Shown here in pieces: positions 1-4,365 of a stretch of 7,254 nucleotides of DNA. The notes beneath the pieces were generated by a model. It searched no databases. It was not told the origin of the DNA and saw only the letters and a program-made list of their open reading frames with translations. The translations under genes and the position numbers were made by a program. How positions within the stretch are numbered: the stretch's first letter is position 1; each line of letters starts with the position of its first letter. This DNA comes from Alcaligenaceae bacterium (GTDB lineage: Bacteria > Pseudomonadota > Gammaproteobacteria > Burkholderiales > Burkholderiaceae_B): contig CANCRX010000125.1 in assembly GCA_947380655.1 (NCBI GenBank), positions 1-7,254 on the forward strand, written 5' to 3'.

Positions 1-441
1 GATGCAGTACCCGCGATCGCACGCAAACTCCAGACACTCATGGACGTCGGTCTTTCTTACCTGCGTCTCGGACAGAGTGCCACCACACTTTCAGGTGGCG
101 AAGCACAACGCGTCAAGCTCTCACTTGAGCTATCCAAACGCAGCACCGGCAGCACCTTCTATATCCTGGATGAACCGACAACGGGACTGCATTTCCATGA
201 CATTGCTTTACTGCTTCAGGTACTGAACCAGTTGGTTGAGGCAGGTAATACGGTCGTTGTGATTGAACACAATCTGGATGTAATCAAAACGGCGGACTGG
301 GTCGTGGATATGGGACCTGAAGGCGGAGATGGCGGCGGGCAAGTTGTTGTGCAAGGCACGCCAGAGGCCATTGCGGCGTCTACTGCGAGCCACACGGGAC
401 ATTATCTGGCCCGTGTGCTGGAACCTCGCAGCGCTCAATAA
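1..441 (+). CDS. uvrA: UvrABC system protein A, C-terminal fragment (5' end outside window)
   Basis: This is the C-terminal ~146 residues of UvrA, the DNA-damage-sensing ABC ATPase of nucleotide excision repair. UvrA acts in the cytoplasm as a dimer that loads UvrB onto lesions. The reading frame is open from base 1 and ends with TAA at 439-441, so the gene continues upstream of the window. Visible motifs belong to the second nucleotide-binding domain: the ABC signature LSGGEAQRVKL (bases 91-120 and just before), Walker B plus D-loop in ILDEPTTGLH, and the switch histidine in VIEHNLDVI. The end, with GPEGG..GGG and an SHTGHYL tail, is typical of UvrA. The residue after KLS in the KLSxELSKR stretch is Leu (codon 124-126), where Arg, Ala or Ser is usual. 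The gene converges on the unknown lipoprotein gene with only 30 nt between the stops, and I see no terminator there. Confidence 0.97.
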   Translation, partial: DAVPAIARKLQTLMDVGLSYLRLGQSATTLSGGEAQRVKLSLELSKRSTGSTFYILDEPTTGLHFHDIALLLQVLNQLVEAGNTVVVIEHNLDVIKTADWVVDMGPEGGDGGGQVVVQGTPEAIAASTASHTGHYLARVLEPRSAQ

Positions 442-471
442 CCGCTCATCACTCAGCGTTCGCGGGAGCAG

Positions 472-1179
472 TTAAGGAAACGTGACACCCGCTGCGCGCA
501 CGGCGGAGGCGGCCGCATTGGAACAGCTGGGCGAGACCACAATGGGGACAGGTGACTCGCACACCATGCCGCCCGCGTATGCCCAAGCTTCGTAAGGACG
601 GCCCGGTTCGAGATCACGACCTGCGAGTTTTGTACCTGTCCACTGCCCCCATACGACTTTGATGCGCGTTGACTTGCGGCATCCGCCAGAGGTCTTGGCA
701 TCACAGACGTCAAGTGCTTTATTAATCGCGCTCTCAGAGGTTGGATGACCACAGACAGCGGCTTGCGCGTGAAGAATCCCACCACCCAGGACCGTACCTT
801 GCTCGGACAATACAGATGCGACCCATCCGGCAGCACAGTTACTTTCAACAGAAACCAGAGGTGCCGGTGTGCGAGCCGTGCGGGCAAAGTAATCACTCAC
901 AAGCTTTGAGACATTGTCCGCAGGCAATGAATCGACAAAGGCCAGCGTACAGTTGCCCCCAGTCGGCGCGCATATCTGGACCAGAGAAAGTCGGCCGCTA
1001 TTTTCTACACGCGGAGATTCTCCGAGGGGTGTGGTTGGGGCAGGTGGATTTTGTGTGGAAACGTTCAACCCCGGAGCCGTGGTCGGCGCACAAGCCGTAA
1101 GCGTAACGGTCAGCAACAGGACGAGCCAGGTTGAAAGCAAGGTTTTAGAATTTGATATGGATTTGCGCATCATAGACAT
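472..1179 (-). CDS. Putative cysteine-rich outer-membrane lipoprotein of unknown function (weak DUF4189-like resemblance)
   Basis: This gene encodes a 235-residue protein that I do not recognise. The start is ATG at 1179-1177: AGGAG lies 6 nt upstream, and the next in-frame Met codons (residues 3 and 4) are less well placed. The N-terminus has a basic segment (R5, K6), a hydrophobic stretch at about residues 14-28 and a lipobox L27-T-A-C30. This predicts cleavage before C30 by signal peptidase II and lipid anchoring. Ala at +2 suggests Lol sorting to the outer membrane. Residues 31-57 are a Pro/Thr-rich linker. The remaining domain has eight cysteines (70, 77, 115, 143, 159, 167, 207, 219), an even number compatible with periplasmic disulfides. 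The segment around residues 148-177 (S-x-x-A-x-x-K-A-L-x-x-C, then GGCR and VVW) loosely resembles DUF4189-type secreted domains; this is a hint, not an assignment. It is the last gene of the minus-strand run, 10 nt after dgt. Confidence 0.85.
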   Translation of the reverse strand: MSMMRKSISNSKTLLSTWLVLLLTVTLTACAPTTAPGLNVSTQNPPAPTTPLGESPRVENSGRLSLVQICAPTGGNCTLAFVDSLPADNVSKLVSDYFARTARTPAPLVSVESNCAAGWVASVLSEQGTVLGGGILHAQAAVCGHPTSESAINKALDVCDAKTSGGCRKSTRIKVVWGQWTGTKLAGRDLEPGRPYEAWAYAGGMVCESPVPIVVSPSCSNAAASAVRAAGVTFP

Positions 1180-1185
1180 GATGAT

Positions 1186-1192
1186 CTCCTTA
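1186..1192 (-). promoter_or_regulatory. Shine-Dalgarno of the lipoprotein gene overlapping the dgt stop codon
   Basis: On the minus strand the sequence reads TAAGGAG, then 6 nt, then ATG at 1179. The TAA is the dgt stop (1192-1190) and its last base is also the first base of the AGGAG Shine-Dalgarno. This fixes the lipoprotein start at 1179. It also suggests translational coupling, with ribosomes terminating on dgt placed directly on the next ribosome-binding site. Coupling is inferred from layout only. Confidence 0.8.
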
Positions 1193-2326
1193 AAGCTGGT
1201 CTCCCATCTGAAACAGACGGTGATGTTCGCGGATAGCAAAACGATCCGTCATGCCGGCAATGTAATCAGAAATTTTGCGCGCTTGTGTCATCTCATCCGG
1301 ATGACGGTAGTCGGGTGGCAATAAACGCGGTTCCTGTACAAATGCGCTAAACAATTCACGAACAATACGCCGCGCTTTGTTGGTCATGCGCATCACTTGA
1401 AAATGCCGGTACAGATTTTCAAACAAAAACTTTTTCAATACATCCGCTTCTTGCCGGATTTCTGGCGAAAAGGCGACAAGCGCACCGCAATGCCTGGCTG
1501 CATTCGCATCAGAGGGTGAGGCCTGCAACAATCTGGCTGCGGTTGTGTGCGTCACATCAGTAATCAATGTATTGATCATACGCCTGATTGTTTCTGCTAC
1601 GGCGCGTCGTGACTGTAAATCTGGCCAGGCACTCATCACGCGTGCGTAATGACGCGCAAATATGGGTACTGTTTGCATTTGCTCAAGCGTGAGCAACCCT
1701 GACCTCAGACCATCGTCTATATCGTGATTGTTATAGGCAATTTCATCAGCCAGATTGGCCAGCTGGGCCTCAAGCGATGGCTGGGTGCGATCGATAAATC
1801 TTTGTCCGACATCGCCGAGTAATTTTGCATGAGAGAGAGAGCAATGTTTAAGAATCCCCTCGCGCGTCTCAAAACACAAATTCAGACCATTAAACGAGGC
1901 ATAACGCTCCTCGAGCTCATCAACCACCCGCAAGCTTTGCAAGTTGTGCTCAAAACCGCCGGAGTCCGGTGAAAATTCGCGCATACACGCATTGAGTTCG
2001 TCTTGCCCAGCGTGACCGAAAGGCGTGTGCCCCAAATCATGTGCCAGCGCGATCGCCTCTGTCAGGTCTTCGTTCAGCTGCAGGCTACGAGCCAGCACCC
2101 GCGCGATTTGTGCGACCTCCAACGAGTGCGTCAGACGGGTGCGAAACAAATCGCCCTCGTGATTAATGAATACCTGTGTTTTGTACTCAAGCCTGCGAAA
2201 TGCGCTCGCATGAACAATACGATCACGATCTCGCTGAAACTCGCTGCGATTACCCGGTGCGGGCTCCTCATGGCGCCGACCTCGGCTGAGCTCGGAACGT
2301 AAGGCGTAGACAGCAAGCTCAGTCAT
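1190..2326 (-). CDS. dgt: Deoxyguanosinetriphosphate triphosphohydrolase-like protein (HD superfamily dNTPase)
   Basis: This gene encodes a 378-residue protein matching the dGTPase-like HD hydrolases. Family members cleave dNTPs to a deoxynucleoside plus triphosphate and adjust dNTP pools in the cytoplasm. The HD-domain metal ligands are visible: H67 in RLTHSLEVAQ, H96-D97 in LAHDLGHTPFGHAGQ and D194 in LADEIAYNNHDID. Family-typical stretches include the N-terminal RDRDRIVHASAFRRLEYKTQ (about residues 32-51) and GDLFRTRLTH. The length fits the shorter type-2, dGTPase-like subfamily rather than the ~500-residue E. coli Dgt. The start is ATG at 2326-2324 with AAGGAA (2340-2335) 8 nt upstream, and the following TELAxYA resembles the N-terminus of relatives. 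It lies 69 nt after aroB, an arrangement common in betaproteobacteria. Nucleotide specificity cannot be read from sequence; some type-2 members prefer other dNTPs. Confidence 0.93.
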   Translation of the reverse strand: MTELAVYALRSELSRGRRHEEPAPGNRSEFQRDRDRIVHASAFRRLEYKTQVFINHEGDLFRTRLTHSLEVAQIARVLARSLQLNEDLTEAIALAHDLGHTPFGHAGQDELNACMREFSPDSGGFEHNLQSLRVVDELEERYASFNGLNLCFETREGILKHCSLSHAKLLGDVGQRFIDRTQPSLEAQLANLADEIAYNNHDIDDGLRSGLLTLEQMQTVPIFARHYARVMSAWPDLQSRRAVAETIRRMINTLITDVTHTTAARLLQASPSDANAARHCGALVAFSPEIRQEADVLKKFLFENLYRHFQVMRMTNKARRIVRELFSAFVQEPRLLPPDYRHPDEMTQARKISDYIAGMTDRFAIREHHRLFQMGDQL

Positions 2327-2334
2327 TGAAATCG

Positions 2335-2340
2335 TTCCTT
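2335..2340 (-). promoter_or_regulatory. Shine-Dalgarno of dgt
   Basis: AAGGAA on the minus strand lies 8 nt before the ATG at 2326. It supports that start over any downstream in-frame codon. Confidence 0.6.
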
Positions 2341-2365
2341 TGGTCAGAGTAGAGAAGTCAGCATG

Positions 2366-2387
2366 ATTAAATCAGCGTGTATTTAAT
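2366..2387. repeat. AT-rich inverted repeat in the aroB-dgt spacer
   Basis: ATTAAAT (2366-2372) and ATTTAAT (2381-2387) form a perfect 7-bp inverted repeat around an 8-nt spacer, inside the 69-nt aroB-dgt gap. The stem has no G or C, so a stable RNA hairpin is unlikely. A protein-binding dyad or chance in an AT-rich spacer are both possible. On the minus strand, TTTAAT (2371-2366) is also a fair -10-like hexamer (5 of 6 to TATAAT), but no convincing -35 box sits at the right distance. Confidence 0.35.
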
Positions 2388-2395
2388 TCAAATTT

Positions 2396-3487
2396 TTAAG
2401 CCGTATTTCTTAAGATCACTTCAGCGACCATTTCTGCAGGCGCAGCGCGGCGCATGGTTTCCCCGATCTTAGGCATCAATACAAATTTAATTTCACCGGC
2501 TTCTGTTTTTTTATCACCTTGCATCAATGACCGCCATTGCTCTACACCGCCGAGCCGGGGGCCAATGATCGGGCAACCAATTGCAGCAACTAAATCGCGT
2601 ACGCGCTGTACGTCCGCTTTGGGGAAACCCAATAACTCAGAAGACAGATCGGCTGCCATCACCAGTCCACAACCAACGGCCTCGCCGTGCAACCATTCGC
2701 CATAACCCATACCCGCCTCAATCGCGTGGCCAAAAGTATGTCCGAGGTTAAGAATCGCACGTAAGCCTGTTTCACGCTCGTCTTTCGAAACCACCCAGGC
2801 TTTGTACTCGCACGAACGGCGAATCGCGATGGCCAGCAGTTCTGGATCCCGGGCACGTAGCCCGGCAACATTTTTTTCACACCACTCAAAAAATTCAGGG
2901 TCTAGAATCAGGCCGTATTTAATCACCTCGGCCAGACCTGCTGACATTTCACGATCGGGCAGGGTGTTGAAAACATCCGTATCAATTTCAACCGCGATTG
3001 GCTGATAAAACGCGCCAATCATGTTTTTACCCATCGGGTGATTTACCGCTGTTTTACCCCCTACCGAGGAATCCACTTGTGACAGCAACGTTGTAGGGAC
3101 CTGCAAAAACCTCACACCACGCATATATACCGCAGCGGCAAAGCCCGCCATATCCCCGATCACACCTCCGCCCAAGGCGACAATGACACATTTCCTGTCA
3201 AGCTTGGCGCCTAGCATTGCATCAAAAATCTGATTAAGTGTGTCGAGGTTTTTGTGTGACTCACCATCGGGCAACATGACGGTCATCACTGGGCAGCCGG
3301 TTTGATTGAGCGCCCCGCATACCCGCTCACCCATCAGTGCATGAATCTTAGGGTTGGTGATCAAGGCAATCGTGGTGGTATCGGACGGGATGCTTTGAGC
3401 CAGCGTATCAAGCCTGCCGGGAGCAATATTGATTGGATAGTGGCCGCCAGGTGTTGCAACATTGACGGTTTGTAGGGTAGGGCTCAA
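2396..3487 (-). CDS. aroB: 3-dehydroquinate synthase
   Basis: AroB converts DAHP to 3-dehydroquinate in the cytoplasm. This is the second step of the shikimate pathway and uses NAD and a divalent metal. The 363-residue length matches the family (E. coli, 362). Visible motifs are the NAD-binding GGGVIGDMAGF (about 106-116), PTTLLSQVDSSVGGKTAVN (131-149), GKNMIGAFYQP (153-163), and the metal ligands E187 in GLAEVIKYG, H250 in NLGHTFGHAIE and H267 in WLHGEAV. The start must be the TTG at 3487-3485. An in-frame stop lies just upstream, the family's N-terminal strand (TVNVATPGGHYPI) begins at once, and the next in-frame ATG falls at residue 52. AAAGAG (3501-3496) sits 8 nt upstream as a modest Shine-Dalgarno. 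The TTG overlaps the aroK TGA stop, which suggests translational coupling of the two shikimate genes. Confidence 0.97.
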   Translation of the reverse strand: MSPTLQTVNVATPGGHYPINIAPGRLDTLAQSIPSDTTTIALITNPKIHALMGERVCGALNQTGCPVMTVMLPDGESHKNLDTLNQIFDAMLGAKLDRKCVIVALGGGVIGDMAGFAAAVYMRGVRFLQVPTTLLSQVDSSVGGKTAVNHPMGKNMIGAFYQPIAVEIDTDVFNTLPDREMSAGLAEVIKYGLILDPEFFEWCEKNVAGLRARDPELLAIAIRRSCEYKAWVVSKDERETGLRAILNLGHTFGHAIEAGMGYGEWLHGEAVGCGLVMAADLSSELLGFPKADVQRVRDLVAAIGCPIIGPRLGGVEQWRSLMQGDKKTEAGEIKFVLMPKIGETMRRAAPAEMVAEVILRNTA

Positions 3488-4263
3488 GATTGATTCTCTT
3501 TAGGAGTGTCTGCCGCAACCTCTGGTTGGGGCTTAATGAATGGGGCAAAAACCTGATGGGTAAATTGTTGATCGCGAGGATCTAAGGTTTTTTCTATTTT
3601 TTTAAGTTCATCAATCAACTGGCCCACCAGTACAGAAACAGACACCGTACCAGTATCCATAATGACATCAGCGACCTCTTGGTAAAGAGGTTCGCGCATC
3701 TCGAGCAAATTACGTAAAGTTGCCTTCGGATCGGCGGTCGCCAGCAACGGGCGGTTACGATCACGGCTGGTGCGACGAAACAATTCTTCAACGGTCGCAC
3801 GCAAATACACGACGATCCCACGACCACGCAACGCTTGCCTGTTTTCGCTCGCCAACACCGCTCCGCCTCCGGTCGCCAGAACAATTCCAGGTCGAACCGT
3901 GCACTCATTGAGCACTTGCCGTTCGCGTTTACGGAAACCCGGCTCACCCTCGATCTCAAAAATCACGGGGATTCTGACCCCGCAACGCGCCTCGAGCTCA
4001 TGGTCCAGATCTAAAAAGTCACGCTGCAAAGCACGCGCCAGTCCCTTTCCAATCGTTGTTTTGCCTGCACCCATCATGCCGACCAGAAAAATCGGCAGGT
4101 TATGGGGCAAGGAATAGAGAGCCGTGGAGGCTGTGTGCGGGCTGGGGACCGCTGCCGGCGAAGGATCAGCCGGCACAGGGCTTGTGCCTGGTGTGCCGGC
4201 AGAAATCAAATCGCAGGTTTTGTCGCTAGAGGCGTGCATAACGGGCGTCAATGCGTTAATCAT
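3484..4263 (-). CDS. aroK: Shikimate kinase with extended N- and C-terminal tails
   Basis: AroK phosphorylates shikimate at the 3-hydroxyl with ATP, the fifth step of the shikimate pathway, in the cytoplasm. Taking ATG at 4263-4261 gives 259 residues, against roughly 170-200 for a bare kinase. The core spans about residues 58-223. It contains the P-loop GMMGAGKTT (62-70), shikimate-binding D85-L-D87, R111 in FRKRE, GGG at 132-134, the LID segment RDRNRPLL with R171, and R190 in REPLY. Residues 1-57 are rich in Ala, Pro, Ser and Thr and look disordered. About 35 residues beyond the fold form a charged C-terminal tail. The start is uncertain: GTG at 4269, ATG at 4263 and ATG at 4239 are all possible, and none has a strong Shine-Dalgarno (GGGA lies 10 nt before 4263). 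Bordetella-type AroK proteins also carry N-terminal extensions. It heads the run aroK-aroB-dgt-lipoprotein. Confidence 0.93.
   Translation of the reverse strand: MINALTPVMHASSDKTCDLISAGTPGTSPVPADPSPAAVPSPHTASTALYSLPHNLPIFLVGMMGAGKTTIGKGLARALQRDFLDLDHELEARCGVRIPVIFEIEGEPGFRKRERQVLNECTVRPGIVLATGGGAVLASENRQALRGRGIVVYLRATVEELFRRTSRDRNRPLLATADPKATLRNLLEMREPLYQEVADVIMDTGTVSVSVLVGQLIDELKKIEKTLDPRDQQFTHQVFAPFIKPQPEVAADTPKENQS
4169..4200. repeat. GC-rich inverted repeat within the 5' part of aroK
   Basis: GCCGGCACA (4169-4177) and TGTGCCGGC (4192-4200) are perfect 9-bp inverted repeats separated by 14 nt. An inner alternative pairs GCACA (4173-4177) with TGTGC (4183-4187). A third GCCGGC copy lies at 4154-4159. 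The repeat falls in the low-complexity N-terminal extension of AroK and would form a strong stem in the aroK mRNA. It could be a structured translated leader, or a by-product of Ala/Gly/Pro-rich coding. Confidence 0.6.
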
Positions 4264-4269
4264 GACCAC

Positions 4270-4275
4270 ATTATC
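4270..4275 (-). promoter_or_regulatory. Candidate -10 box for the aroK operon
   Basis: GATAAT on the minus strand matches TATAAT at 5 of 6 positions. It ends only 6 nt before the ATG at 4263, so transcription would begin at or very near that codon. The -35 region 17 nt upstream (TGCCCA) is poor. This is the best sigma-70-like candidate I see in the divergent spacer on this strand. Confidence 0.3.
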
Positions 4276-4351
4276 CCATTGACCGGATAGATTGGGCAGT
4301 GGGAGGCAAGCTAAACCATGCAAAGAGTCGAGCAAACGCTTGTAAAACCTT

Positions 4352-4357
4352 TAAAAT
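4352..4357 (+). promoter_or_regulatory. Candidate -10 box for mrcA
   Basis: TAAAAT matches TATAAT at 5 of 6 positions and lies 8 nt before the mrcA ATG at 4366. A transcript starting from it would have almost no leader. No good -35 is seen 16-18 nt upstream. TGTAAA (4341-4346) is a weaker alternative that would leave a leader of about 13 nt. Confidence 0.3.
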
Positions 4358-4365
4358 GACCCGCA

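Noticed and set aside
124..126. Leu replacing the usual Arg in the KLSRELSKR stretch of UvrA
   Set aside because: Other UvrA proteins carry Ala or Ser at this position, so it tolerates change. All visible catalytic motifs are intact.
453..896. Open frame on the minus strand inside the lipoprotein gene
   Set aside because: It is a frame-shifted shadow. The real gene has a ribosome-binding site, signal peptide and lipobox in another frame.
4279..4284. TTGACC on the + strand as a -35 box for mrcA
   Set aside because: It is a good hexamer, but no -10-like sequence lies 16-18 nt downstream.
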